A stretch of 64,000 bases of DNA, from assembly GCA_038239485.1 (NCBI GenBank), contig JBBSET010000002.1, positions 38,999 through 102,998 on the forward strand, in the 5' to 3' direction. The translations under genes were made by a program, and so were the position numbers. This document shows positions 53,311-64,000 of the stretch, in pieces (within the stretch, counting starts at the first letter, position 1; the number at the start of each line of letters is the position of its first letter). A model generated the notes under the pieces. The model made no database searches and was not told the DNA's origin. It worked only from the letters and a program-made list of their open reading frames with translations. This DNA comes from DASQEH01 sp038239485 (GTDB lineage Bacteria > Actinomycetota > Actinomycetes > Propionibacteriales > Nocardioidaceae).

Positions 53311-54642
53311 ATGGCCGACCGATACCAGGCCCTGAGCCGGACAGCACCCGGCGCCTTCCTCGTCAAGCGGCTGGGCCTGCCGGACCCGGTGCCGCTGCGG
53401 AGGTTCTCGCCCGGCGACCCGCTCGTCAGGGGTCCGGTCGTCGTCGGCGGCGAGGGCTCGGCGAAGTGCGGGGCGGTGGCCGCCATCGCCGCTACTGGGG
53501 TCGAGCCGTTGACCGCCCCGCCCGCGGATGGGACCATCGCGGGACTGGTCTACGACGCCACCTCGATCTCCTCGCCGGCTGAGCTGGTCGGCCTTCAAGG
53601 GTTCTTCTCCCCACTGGTTCGCCGGCTGAGGCGCTGCGGACGCGTCGTGGTCATCGGCGCCGGGCCGGGCATCGCCGGATCCGCCGCAGCCGAGATCGCG
53701 CAGCGCGCGCTGGAGGGGTTCACGCGCTCCCTGGGCAAGGAGGTCGGTCGCGGGTCCACCGTGCAGCTCGTGTACGTCGAGCCGGACGCAACCGACGTGA
53801 TGGCCTCGACGCTGCACTTCCTGCTCTCGGCCAAGTCGGCATACGTCTCGGGTCAGGTCGTCCGGATCTCGAACCCCACGGCGGACCGTGGCATCGGCGC
53901 CGACCTCGAGACGCCACTCAACGGCAAGGTCGCCCTGGTGACGGGCGCCTCACGCGGGATCGGCGCCGCCATCGCCAGGACGCTCCATCGCGACGGTGCC
54001 CGGGTCATCTGCGTCGACATACCGCAGGCGGCGGCCGGGCTCGAGGAGCTGGCCACCGAGATCGACGACCGGATCAGCCTGGACATCACCGCGGTCGACG
54101 CCCCGCAGCGGATCGCCCGCAGGGTGGCCGAGCTGGCCGGCGGCGTCGACGTCGTCGTTCACAATGCGGGCATCACTCGGGATCGGCGCCTCGCCAACAT
54201 GTCGGCGGAGCGCTGGAACCAGGTCGTCGACGTCAATCTGCTGGCACCCCTGCTGATCACGGAGGAGATGCTCGAGCAGCGTCTCGTCCGGGCCAACGGG
54301 AGAGTCGTCGGCGTGTCCTCGATGGCCGGCATCGCCGGCAACCTCGGCCAGACCAACTATGCCGCCAGCAAGGCGGGCATCATCGGGCTCGTCGACGCCC
54401 TCACAACAAGCCTGCCGGACGGCATCACTGCCAACGCCGTCGCACCGGGCTTCATCGAGACCCAGATGACGGCATCGCTGCCCCTGGTCATCCGCCAGGC
54501 GGGGCGACGGATGAACTCCATGAGCCAGGGCGGCCAGCCCGTCGACGTCGCCGAGACGGTGGCCTGGCTGGCCCACCCTGGTTCGAGCGGAGTCCGAGGC
54601 AATACCGTTCGCGTCTGCGGCCAGAGCCTGCTCGGAGCCTGA
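53311..54642 (+). CDS. fabG4: 3-oxoacyl-ACP/CoA reductase, FabG4-like high-molecular-weight SDR
   Basis: 443 residues from ATG 53311 (AGGAGG upstream). Two domains: an N-terminal ~200 residues without the cofactor motif, then a complete SDR with TGASRGIGAAIA, NAG in VHNAGITRD, serine in GVSSMAGIAG and NYAASK. Long FabG proteins of this type reduce 3-oxoacyl thioesters with NADH in actinobacteria. Coupled to the MaoC gene with a two-base gap. Confidence 0.9.
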   Translation: MADRYQALSRTAPGAFLVKRLGLPDPVPLRRFSPGDPLVRGPVVVGGEGSAKCGAVAAIAATGVEPLTAPPADGTIAGLVYDATSISSPAELVGLQGFFSPLVRRLRRCGRVVVIGAGPGIAGSAAAEIAQRALEGFTRSLGKEVGRGSTVQLVYVEPDATDVMASTLHFLLSAKSAYVSGQVVRISNPTADRGIGADLETPLNGKVALVTGASRGIGAAIARTLHRDGARVICVDIPQAAAGLEELATEIDDRISLDITAVDAPQRIARRVAELAGGVDVVVHNAGITRDRRLANMSAERWNQVVDVNLLAPLLITEEMLEQRLVRANGRVVGVSSMAGIAGNLGQTNYAASKAGIIGLVDALTTSLPDGITANAVAPGFIETQMTASLPLVIRQAGRRMNSMSQGGQPVDVAETVAWLAHPGSSGVRGNTVRVCGQSLLGA

Positions 54643-54644
54643 GG

Positions 54645-55589
54645 GTGGCCGGCCAGTCCCGCGGAGTACCCGGCCTGCCTGCCCTCTACGGCCGCGCCGT
54701 CGTCCAGGGCCTTCGGGCGGCCGTGCCCCTGCCGCAGCTTCCGCTTCGAGGGCAGCGGCGACCGCCGCCGACCGACGACCTCACGGCGGCGGGGGTGTCG
54801 GTCTCGGGTGTGTCGTTGTCCAGCGGCCACCTGGCCGAGTACCGGGCGGTCTGCGGGTATGCCGCCTCGGACCAGGCGGTACCACCCGCCTATCCGCACG
54901 TCCTGGTCTTCCCGCTCCATCTCCTCGTGATGACCGCACCGACCTTCCCCTTCCCGGCACTCGGCATGATCCACATCGCGAACTCGATCCGCCGCGAGCG
55001 GGCCCTGTCGCCGATGGACAGCGTCGACCTGTCCGTGCACGCCACCGATCTGCGCGCGCATCGTCGTGGCCGCCAGGTCACCCTGGCCAGCGAGGCACGG
55101 ATGGCGGGCGAGCTCGTCTGGCGCGAGGAGAGCGTCTTCCTCAGCCGCGGAGACAGCGGCGGCACCCCGGTGCAGCCCCAGGCCGAACAGCCCGAGCCGG
55201 GGGCGCCTTCCGAGGATATCCAGGTGGTCGAGCCGGAACCGTGGCGGCTCCCGGGCGGGCTGGGGCGCACGTATGCCGCCGCGTCAGGCGACCGCAACCC
55301 GATCCACCTCTTCGACCTGACGGCCCGGCCTTTCGGGTTCCGCCGCCACATCGCGCACGGCATGTGGACCCAGGCCAGAGCGCTGGCGGAGCTGGCGACC
55401 CGGCTGCCCGAACGGTTCCGCGTCGACGTGGAGTTCAAGGCGCCGCTGGCGCTTCCGTCGACCGTCCGGTTCAGAGCACGCGACGAGGCGAAGCGGATCG
55501 GGTTCGACGTGCGAGCGACGACAACCAGCGCGTCGGCCCCCCGCAGACCTCCCGCCACCTACCTGGTCGGATCCGTCACCCGGCTGTGA
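54645..55589 (+). CDS. MaoC-family enoyl/3-hydroxyacyl thioester dehydratase (HtdX-like)
   Basis: 314 residues from GTG 54645. Two hot-dog halves; the C-terminal one carries the hydratase 2 motif YAAASGDRNPIHLFDLTA followed by GFRRHIAHGMW with catalytic Asp and His. Converts (R)-3-hydroxyacyl to enoyl thioesters, acting with the FabG4-like reductase next to it. Position matches Mycobacterium htdX. Confidence 0.88.
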   Translation: MAGQSRGVPGLPALYGRAVVQGLRAAVPLPQLPLRGQRRPPPTDDLTAAGVSVSGVSLSSGHLAEYRAVCGYAASDQAVPPAYPHVLVFPLHLLVMTAPTFPFPALGMIHIANSIRRERALSPMDSVDLSVHATDLRAHRRGRQVTLASEARMAGELVWREESVFLSRGDSGGTPVQPQAEQPEPGAPSEDIQVVEPEPWRLPGGLGRTYAAASGDRNPIHLFDLTARPFGFRRHIAHGMWTQARALAELATRLPERFRVDVEFKAPLALPSTVRFRARDEAKRIGFDVRATTTSASAPRRPPATYLVGSVTRL

Positions 55590-55619
55590 CCGCTTGGGCG
55601 CCGATCGCCGCGGACATGG

Positions 55620-56834
55620 CTACCGGCGGTGGCCGAACCGGATCGTCAGAGTCTTGTGAGCTCCGAGCCGCTTCGAGAACAACCCGGTCGCCGGGTCCCA
55701 GACACCGATATCGCTGCGGTCGTCCTTGTTCCACGAGCCGACCACGGGCAGCGAGAAGGGCGCCCCGAAGGTGATCGTCCTGGTAGCGCCGGCTGGCATC
55801 CACAGGCTGAAGGTGCTGGTCACCGGGTCGTAGACTCCGACCTGCGAGCGGCCGTCGCCGTCCCAGTCGCCGGCAATCGGGATGCTCGAGGTCGTCCCGA
55901 ACCGCTGGCGCGTGACATGGCCGCTCCCATCCCGCAGCCGGAAGGTCGCCGTGGCGGGATCGAAGACCCCGACGTCACTGATGCCGTCACCGTTCCAGTC
56001 CCCGACCACGGCGATGTCGCCGCGCCTGCCGAAGTGGAACGACTGCCTTCCGTGGGTGGCGTCCTCGAGCACGAACAGGCGTTTGGTCGTTCGCCAGACA
56101 CCCGGATCGGTCGTCCCGTTACCGTCCCAGTCGCCGACGGCGGGCTGGTCGGTCGGCATGCCGAAGGGAACTTTCGTGACCTGTCCGGACCGGGACCGCT
56201 CGCGCAACACAGCCGTTGACGCATGTCGGCCGAAGGCGCCGACCGCACTGCGCCCGGTGCCGTGCCAGTCTCCGACGACCGGTGCGTCGGGGCAGTTCCT
56301 GGAGCCCAGCCAGGAGTTGTAGTGGAAGCGTGTCTCGTCGAAGACACCGTGCCGGTCGTCGGTGTTGAGACGCTGCTCGTAATGCAGGTGCGGTCCGGTG
56401 GTGTTGCCCGAGCTGCCCAACAGTGCGATCGGCTGACCCTCGTCGACGCGCTGGCCGGGCACGACGAACGCCGCCTCGAGATGGGCATAGAGGGTCGACC
56501 AGGCGGCGTCGTGGTCGATGACGACGTAGAGCCCGTAGCTGGCGGTCCGCAGGTTGACGACCGAGGACACGGTCCCGGACTGCGACGCGACCACCACATG
56601 GCCGAGATCGTTCTGGTCCCTGGTCCAGTCGATCGCGAGCGGGCTCGGGCTGTGCGACGCGCGGGTGGAGCCGTCCCAGGTATCACCGCACGTGAACGGC
56701 ATCTGGAAGTCCGGCCGGGCGGACGCGACCGGGGCTCTGATGGCGACCGCCTGCGGAGCCTGGAGCAGGGCAGCCGCGATTGCCACCGGCACGAGGCCGA
56801 GCACGTACCGCGATCGGAACCATGCTGACGGCAT
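55620..56834 (-). CDS. Secreted M23 metallopeptidase with FG-GAP/VCBS-like repeats
   Basis: 404 residues from ATG 56834, preceded by AGGAGGAG. Signal peptide about residues 1-32 (LVPVAIAAALLQAPQAVA). LytM/M23 domain: HSPSPLAIDW supplies the first His and Asp ligands and GPHLHYEQ the HxH; GDTW and LLGSSGNTTGPH are typical. Five FG-GAP-like repeats follow, e.g. AVGDWDGNGTTDPGVW, VVGDWNGDGISDVGVF and IAGDWDGDGRSQVGVY, with calcium-type DxDGxG loops. Likely cuts or remodels peptidoglycan; the beta-propeller-like repeats may bind a surface polymer. Confidence 0.82.
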   Translation of the reverse strand: MPSAWFRSRYVLGLVPVAIAAALLQAPQAVAIRAPVASARPDFQMPFTCGDTWDGSTRASHSPSPLAIDWTRDQNDLGHVVVASQSGTVSSVVNLRTASYGLYVVIDHDAAWSTLYAHLEAAFVVPGQRVDEGQPIALLGSSGNTTGPHLHYEQRLNTDDRHGVFDETRFHYNSWLGSRNCPDAPVVGDWHGTGRSAVGAFGRHASTAVLRERSRSGQVTKVPFGMPTDQPAVGDWDGNGTTDPGVWRTTKRLFVLEDATHGRQSFHFGRRGDIAVVGDWNGDGISDVGVFDPATATFRLRDGSGHVTRQRFGTTSSIPIAGDWDGDGRSQVGVYDPVTSTFSLWMPAGATRTITFGAPFSLPVVGSWNKDDRSDIGVWDPATGLFSKRLGAHKTLTIRFGHRR

Positions 56835-57009
56835 CCGGCTCCTCCTGCTCGATTCTGGTTGCGCGCTCCCCCTAGGAGTCACACCAGGCACTCGACGCAC
56901 TCGACGCGCTGGAGCCCCAACACGTTTCACTGTAAACCCCGATCGCGCTGCTGTCCGGTGGCAGCGGTTTCCCGATCCGGCCCGAGAGGCACGCCGGGCG
57001 GACGCTCGT

Positions 57010-57021
57010 TACAGTCGAGCC
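57010..57021 (+). promoter_or_regulatory. Leaderless promoter of the epimerase-like gene
   Basis: TACAGT (57010-57015), six bases, then ATG 57022. Confidence 0.5.
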
Positions 57022-58017
57022 ATGCGCATTCTGTTCATCGGTGGAACCAGGTTCGTCGGCCGGGCCATGACGCTGGCGGCTATCGAGCACGGGCACGACG
57101 TCACCCTCCTCCATCGCGGGACGACGGTCGAGCCGGGGTTCGAGGAGGTCGAGCAGCTGCACGCGGACCGCGACGGCGACCTGTCCGTCCTGTCCGACCG
57201 TGAGTTCGACGCTACGATCGACGTCTGCGCCTACGTCCCTCGACAGGTCCACGCGCTGGCCGACGCCCTCGGAGAGCGCGGCGGGCACCACGTGCTGGTC
57301 TCGACGGTCTCGGTGTACGCCGACTCGGTCGAAGCGGGCTACACCGAGGACGCCGCCCTCCAGCAGCTCGACGATCCGGGCACCGAGGACGTCACCGGCG
57401 ACACGTACGGCGGCCTCAAGGTGCTCTGCGAGCGCGAGGCGGAGGACGCCTACGGCGAGGACAAGCTGACGGTGATCCGCCCCACCTATGTGGTGGGTCC
57501 CCATGACCACACTGGGCGCTTCACCTGGTGGGTACGCCGGATCGCCAGAGGTGGCGAGGTGCTGGCGCCCGGGCCGCGCGACAGCCCCATCCAGTTGATC
57601 GACGCGCGTGACCAGGCCGACTGGACGATCTCGCTCGCGGAGAAACAGCAGGCAGGTATCTATATCAGTGCGTCGCCGACACCGCCATTCGGGCTCGGCG
57701 ACCTCCTGGACGCCACCGTACGAGCGGTCGGTCCGAGCGGTACGACCCTCACCTGGGGGGACCCGGACTGGCTGACCGCCCAGGGCCAGAACCATCAGTC
57801 CCTCCCACTGTGGTCGGAGGGCAGGGCCGAGGGCGTGCTGGCGGCCGATCCGACCAAGGCGATCGCCAGCGGACTCTCTCCGCGGCCGCTCTCGCAGACG
57901 GTCGCCGACACCTGGCAGTGGATCCAGGACGAGCAACCCCCCGTCGTACCCGGGTGGGGAATCAGCGAAGACCAGGAGAGCGCCCTCCTCGGGGCCTGGA
58001 GGGCCAGCGCCCGATAG
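57022..58017 (+). CDS. NAD-dependent epimerase/dehydratase-family protein
   Basis: 331 residues. Extended SDR: dinucleotide motif FIGGTRFVGRAM at the N-terminus, VSTVSVYAD for the catalytic serine and YGGLKVLCE for Tyr-x3-Lys. The TRFVGR glycine motif and the WQWIQ end resemble the reductases found near nucleotide-sugar and oxidoreductase genes in actinobacteria. Substrate unknown. No neighbour suggests a pathway. Confidence 0.85.
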   Translation: MRILFIGGTRFVGRAMTLAAIEHGHDVTLLHRGTTVEPGFEEVEQLHADRDGDLSVLSDREFDATIDVCAYVPRQVHALADALGERGGHHVLVSTVSVYADSVEAGYTEDAALQQLDDPGTEDVTGDTYGGLKVLCEREAEDAYGEDKLTVIRPTYVVGPHDHTGRFTWWVRRIARGGEVLAPGPRDSPIQLIDARDQADWTISLAEKQQAGIYISASPTPPFGLGDLLDATVRAVGPSGTTLTWGDPDWLTAQGQNHQSLPLWSEGRAEGVLAADPTKAIASGLSPRPLSQTVADTWQWIQDEQPPVVPGWGISEDQESALLGAWRASAR

Positions 58018-58041
58018 CCGCCGGGGTGGGGCGCCCGTTGG

Positions 58042-58965
58042 TCAGCCCTCCGCGACCAGCCCGTGCCTGTCGTCGACAGCCCCGGTCAGCCTGCTGCGCA
58101 GCGACCCGACCGGTCGGATCAGACCCTCCTGGGCGACCGACGCGATCAGGGTGCCGTCCCGGCTGAAGACCCTGCCGATAGCGAACCCACGACCCCCTGA
58201 CGCCGACGGTGAGTGCTGGTCGTACAGCATCCACTCGTCGGCCCGGAAGGGCCGGTGGAACCACATGCTGTGGTCGAGGGACGCCGGGCGCAGCTCCCTG
58301 GACGAGATGACCACCTCGTGCGGGACCAGGCTCACCCCGAGCAGGGTCAGGTCACTCGCATAGGCGAGGACACATGTGTTGGTGACCGGGTCGGCCGGCA
58401 TCTTTCCGGCAGCCCGGATCCAGATCTGGGCCCTGGCCGGCTCTGAGCCGGCGGGCAGCTCTCCTCCGACCCGTGAGTCGCCGGCGTAGCGGACGTCCAG
58501 AGCGGCCCACTCCCGCTCCCAGGACCGGTCGTCGTCGCGGCCGCTCATCTTGCGAACGACGTCTCCGAGAGTGGGGCAGTCCTCGGGCGGGGGTGCGGCA
58601 GGCAGCTCGTCCTGGTGCTCGAAGCCGGGCTCGTCGAGCTGGAACGACGCCGTCAGGTAGTAGATCGGCTTGCCGTGTTGGCGGGCCATCACCCGGCGGG
58701 TCGAGAACGACCTCCCGTCCCTGATCCGCTCCACGTCGTAGACGATGGGCACGGCGGTGTCGCCCGGCCGCAGGAAGTACGAGTGCAAGGAGTGTACGGC
58801 CCGATCCTCGTGCACCGTATGACAAGCGGCACGCAACGCCTGGGCCGCCACCTGACCGCCGAAGACGCGTTGCAAAGCGGTGTCCGGCTGACGGCCCCGG
58901 TAGAGATCGACCTCGAGCTGTTCGAGCTCGAGCAGGGCGAGGAGGTCGGTCACGCTGTTCGGCAC
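58042..58965 (-). CDS. tesB: Acyl-CoA thioesterase II
   Basis: 307 residues from GTG 58965. Double hot-dog TesB fold: VFGGQVAAQALRAA and HSLHSYFLRPGDT in the first half, SLDHSMWFHRPFRADEWMLYD and GRGFAIGRVFSRDGTLIASVAQEGLIR in the second, with catalytic Asp in SLDHS and Gln in VAQEGL. Hydrolyses acyl-CoA to free acid. GATGAT six bases before the start is a weak leaderless candidate. Follows a small gene after 27 bases. Confidence 0.93.
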   Translation of the reverse strand: MPNSVTDLLALLELEQLEVDLYRGRQPDTALQRVFGGQVAAQALRAACHTVHEDRAVHSLHSYFLRPGDTAVPIVYDVERIRDGRSFSTRRVMARQHGKPIYYLTASFQLDEPGFEHQDELPAAPPPEDCPTLGDVVRKMSGRDDDRSWEREWAALDVRYAGDSRVGGELPAGSEPARAQIWIRAAGKMPADPVTNTCVLAYASDLTLLGVSLVPHEVVISSRELRPASLDHSMWFHRPFRADEWMLYDQHSPSASGGRGFAIGRVFSRDGTLIASVAQEGLIRPVGSLRSRLTGAVDDRHGLVAEG

Positions 58966-58992
58966 GGGGCGATCATCGCACCCCCTGCCCGG

Positions 58993-59364
58993 TCAGAGCC
59001 GCATCCGGAACTCCTTGCCACGAAACGCCTCCTCGATCAGGCCCACTGCGCGGCGGACCCTGAGCAGTCGTGCGCCTTCGCGCTCCCACATCGCGATGGC
59101 GCCCTCGACAGACTCGCTGGGCAACACCTCGCGCAGGCTCGTCCGCGCCTCTGAGATGCCACGCTGGGCTGCCTGGATGCTCGCCTCGGTATGCAGCGCA
59201 GTGAACCTGGCGAGCACCACAGGATGCCGCTTCAGGCCGGCATACATCCGGTAGTCGGGCGGGCACTGGTCGAGCAGCCAGCTGATGGCGGTGTCCTCCC
59301 ACCACGGCGCACCCGGCGGGCGAACCTGCTCCGGCCAACCCGGCGGGCGAAACGCTACCGTCAT
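58993..59364 (-). CDS. Conserved-looking hypothetical protein
   Basis: 123 residues from ATG 59364, set by a leaderless promoter. Soluble, starting MTVAFRPPGWPEQVRPPGAP, then WWEDTAISWLLDQCPPDYR and a helical remainder rich in Arg and Glu. No recognised family. Coding is supported by the clear promoter, the protein-like composition and its position 27 bases before tesB. Confidence 0.65.
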   Translation of the reverse strand: MTVAFRPPGWPEQVRPPGAPWWEDTAISWLLDQCPPDYRMYAGLKRHPVVLARFTALHTEASIQAAQRGISEARTSLREVLPSESVEGAIAMWEREGARLLRVRRAVGLIEEAFRGKEFRMRL

Positions 59365-59376
59365 GCCCGCAGGCTA
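59365..59376 (-). promoter_or_regulatory. Leaderless promoter of the 123-residue hypothetical gene
   Basis: Minus-strand TAGCCT (59376-59371), six bases, then ATG 59364. Confidence 0.5.
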
Positions 59377-59441
59377 CCACCTCATCGAACACATGTTCGA
59401 CTGAGAATGGGTGCCTGCGACCACCCGCGGGACCACCGGGA

Positions 59442-59453
59442 TAGGTTCCTCAG
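59442..59453 (+). promoter_or_regulatory. Leaderless promoter of the HIT gene
   Basis: TAGGTT (59442-59447), six bases, then GTG 59454. Confidence 0.55.
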
Positions 59454-59876
59454 GTGACCTGCCTGTTCTGCCGCATCATCGCGGGCGCGGAGCCCGCCTC
59501 CATCGTCGTGGAGACGTCGGAGACGGTCGGGTTCCTCGACACACGACCCGTCTTCACAGGGCACGTGCTGATCGTGCCGCGCGACCACATCCCCACGCTG
59601 GTCGAGCTGCCGGACCGCCTGGTCGCGCCCCTCTTCACCTGTGCCCGTTCGGTGGCGGCCGCGATGGTGTCGGCCCTGTCGGCGCAAGGGTCCTTCGTCG
59701 CGATGAACAACACCGTGTCGCAGTCCGTCCCGCACGTCCACGTGCACGTGGTGCCCCGCACCAAGGGCGACGGCCTGCGCGGCTTCTTCTGGCCCCGGAC
59801 GCGGTACGCCGACGAGGCCGAGCAGGAGGCGTACGCCCACCGCCTCCGTCAGGCCCTCACGCCTCAGCCGCCCTGA
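59454..59876 (+). CDS. HIT-family nucleotide hydrolase/transferase
   Basis: 140 residues from GTG 59454. N-terminal CLFCRIIAGAEPAS and the histidine triad PHVHVHVVPR; a Hint/AP4A-hydrolase-like protein acting on nucleoside phosphoramidates or dinucleotides. Its last 20 bases overlap the end of the convergent winged-helix gene. Confidence 0.92.
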   Translation: MTCLFCRIIAGAEPASIVVETSETVGFLDTRPVFTGHVLIVPRDHIPTLVELPDRLVAPLFTCARSVAAAMVSALSAQGSFVAMNNTVSQSVPHVHVHVVPRTKGDGLRGFFWPRTRYADEAEQEAYAHRLRQALTPQPP

Positions 59877-60999
59877 CCTCGACCGCGTCGATCCCTACCG
59901 CGAGCACGGCTGACACTGCCTCAGCTTGGCCGCCGACCTCGTCCTCGGTGGGCAGCCGCTCCCCCGCGAGCATCGTCACCTCGACCCGACTGGCCCGACC
60001 TGCCGCCGAGAGCCGCCATGTCCCCCGCAGCTTGCCGTCGACGAGCACGGTGGGCGAGTGGACGCCGTTCGCCCGGTTCCACGCAAGCGTCATGACCCTG
60101 CTGTCGGCGAACCGGCTCCGACCCGCGGGCGCGTATCCGAGCAGCAGACCGTCGTACTCCGGTACCAGCCGCAGCCCCGGATCGCCGAGCCCGTCGACCG
60201 GAGGCTCGGCAAGGTCGAGATAGTCCAGCCCATCCGGTCCAGGGACCGAGACCACCTCGTCGCCGAGGCTCTGCACGACGGCGTCCACCCGGCGCAGCCC
60301 GTCGCCGCTCCACCACGCCACGTCGTGGCGGGTGGCGGGACCGAACGCCGCCAGATGCTGCCGGACCAACCGCGCGGTGGCCTCATCAGCATCGACCTGC
60401 GGGTCGCCGAGCACGATGGCCGCCGTTCGGTATCCGTAGCGCCCCTGCTGGTGCCAGCCGCCTGTCAGCGGGCGCCGGAGCAGCGCACTGTGGCCACGAA
60501 AGAGCGCGAACCCGACGCCCTCCCGGCTGGCCGCCACGGCCTGGTCGAAGCCCTCGCGGGCCAGCCACCCGGCCACGCGCTCATGGAGGTCGGCGTGGGT
60601 CACCCAGCCGTCGGCAGTCAGCTCCTCGATACGCGCACGGAGCCGGTCCAGGTCGGCGGCCGAGAGCGAGAACGTCCGGCGCCACAGGTTCGCCGAGGCT
60701 CGCCGCGACACCGAGTCCAGCCAGCCGTGCTGCTCGCGGACCGAGGTGTGCACGGTGCCACGCAGGCTCGTCGACCGCACCAGCTGAGTGGAATCGTAGG
60801 CGGCCACCAGCGTCGCGTTCGTCGCTCCCGGGAGCCTCGACGAGACGGTGAGGAACGGGGCCCGCGGCGCCTGCGACTGGATGGGTCCGACAGCCCCGAC
60901 CAACGAGACGACGGCCGCCTGGTCGGTGCCGCTGACCCGGGGGAACTGCCGCCTGGTGGTGAGCTCGCGCAGACTCTCCCACGTATGTGATCTCGCCAC
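59857..60999 (-). CDS. Winged helix DNA-binding domain protein (HTH_42 type)
   Basis: 380 residues from GTG 60999, four bases after the acnA stop. Features of the HTH_42/DUF1006 family, which includes AlkZ/YcaQ-like proteins: AVGPIQSQAPRAP, HTSVREQHGW, WWSGDGLRRVDAVVQSLGDE and a C-terminal FADSRVMTLAWNRANGVHSPTVLVDG. E. coli YcaQ unhooks DNA crosslinks; actinobacterial paralogues are diverse and unstudied, so the function is not assigned. Probably co-transcribed with acnA. Confidence 0.8.
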   Translation of the reverse strand: MARSHTWESLRELTTRRQFPRVSGTDQAAVVSLVGAVGPIQSQAPRAPFLTVSSRLPGATNATLVAAYDSTQLVRSTSLRGTVHTSVREQHGWLDSVSRRASANLWRRTFSLSAADLDRLRARIEELTADGWVTHADLHERVAGWLAREGFDQAVAASREGVGFALFRGHSALLRRPLTGGWHQQGRYGYRTAAIVLGDPQVDADEATARLVRQHLAAFGPATRHDVAWWSGDGLRRVDAVVQSLGDEVVSVPGPDGLDYLDLAEPPVDGLGDPGLRLVPEYDGLLLGYAPAGRSRFADSRVMTLAWNRANGVHSPTVLVDGKLRGTWRLSAAGRASRVEVTMLAGERLPTEDEVGGQAEAVSAVLAVGIDAVEVRAAEA

Positions 61000-61003
61000 G
61001 GCC

Positions 61004-63826
<2,823 letters not shown>

Positions 63827-63905
63827 AGCTGGCTCCTTCGCACACGGGTCGTTGAGGCAATCCTCGCCCAGCATCGGACAACATGCGAGCCAGGTAGGGT
63901 CCTTC

Positions 63906-63927
63906 AATATATCTTGATATCAAGATA
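63906..63927 (-). promoter_or_regulatory. acnA promoter with a perfect 18-bp palindrome
   Basis: TATCTTGATATCAAGATA (63910-63927) is a perfect palindrome placed just upstream of, and touching, a minus-strand -10 TATATT (63911-63906). A dimeric repressor bound here would block acnA. MarR-family regulators use sites of this shape, and Streptomyces TamR controls aconitase; whether this is that motif is not checked. The remaining 63928-64000 shows nothing else. Confidence 0.6.
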
Positions 63928-64000
63928 CACGATAGCGAGGTAGCTGGCCCGTCGGGCGCGGGCGGAGAACCGCCACGCACTCGACGTGCTGGGTCATCGG

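Overview
The window is chromosomal DNA of a high-G+C actinobacterium. It carries RbpA, WhiA, OpcA, a mycothiol-type DinB-fold enzyme, a LexA box of actinobacterial type at uvrA, and many start codons placed exactly six bases after a TANNNT -10 element (leaderless transcripts). Gene order follows the conserved actinobacterial block known from Mycobacterium (sufR / ABC / ctaA / ctaB / tkt / tal / zwf / opcA / pgl, then rbpA / secG / tpiA / pgk / gap / whiA / yvcK / rapZ / uvrC). A Nocardioides-like or other Propionibacteriales source is my best guess; I could not test it.

Layout. 1-2443: the 5' part of sufR, divergent from an ABC-2 exporter pair. 2423-6011: an islet that splits the usual ABC/ctaA neighbourhood. 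It is bounded by 22-bp direct repeats (20/22 identical), the left one formed by the end of the permease gene. It holds a decayed serine-recombinase tail and three secreted proteins: a LamG lectin-like protein, a purple-acid-phosphatase-like phosphoesterase and a GH26-like glycosidase. 6031-8290: a small unknown protein, heme A synthase and heme O synthase. 8552-16921: a near-complete pentose phosphate operon (tkt, tal, pgi, zwf, opcA, pgl), mostly with ATGA/GTGA overlaps.

16918-26944: a K+ transport locus. One strand carries a 27-residue microprotein, kdpF, kdpA, kdpB, an enlarged kdpC, a KdpE-like regulator and a kinase-less DUF4118 membrane protein. The other strand carries a full KdpD kinase and a second KdpE. 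26998-30727: rbpA, secG and the lower glycolysis genes tpiA, pgk and gap. 30826-35789: uvrC-rapZ-yvcK-whiA. 35859-49112: a mixed region with uvrA and uvrB, a Rieske lipoprotein, a hydrolase pair, an SDR, a beta-lactamase-fold protein, TerC with a strongly folded leader, a YjbR gene interrupted by an amber codon, and an AlkA-type glycosylase. 49188-55589: an ATP-dependent DNA ligase, an SGNH hydrolase, and the divergent thiolase / FabG4 / MaoC-hydratase set that matches Mycobacterium fadA2-fabG4-htdX. 55620-64000: an M23 peptidase with FG-GAP repeats, an epimerase, acyl-CoA thioesterase II, a HIT protein, a winged-helix protein and aconitase with a perfect 18-bp palindrome in its promoter.

Most genes are ordinary housekeeping genes. 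The parts that deserve a second look are the islet with its apparent attachment repeats, the doubled KdpE wiring and microprotein in the kdp locus, the terC leader, the interrupted YjbR gene, and the consistent leaderless start architecture. No rRNA, tRNA, CRISPR array or intact transposase was seen.
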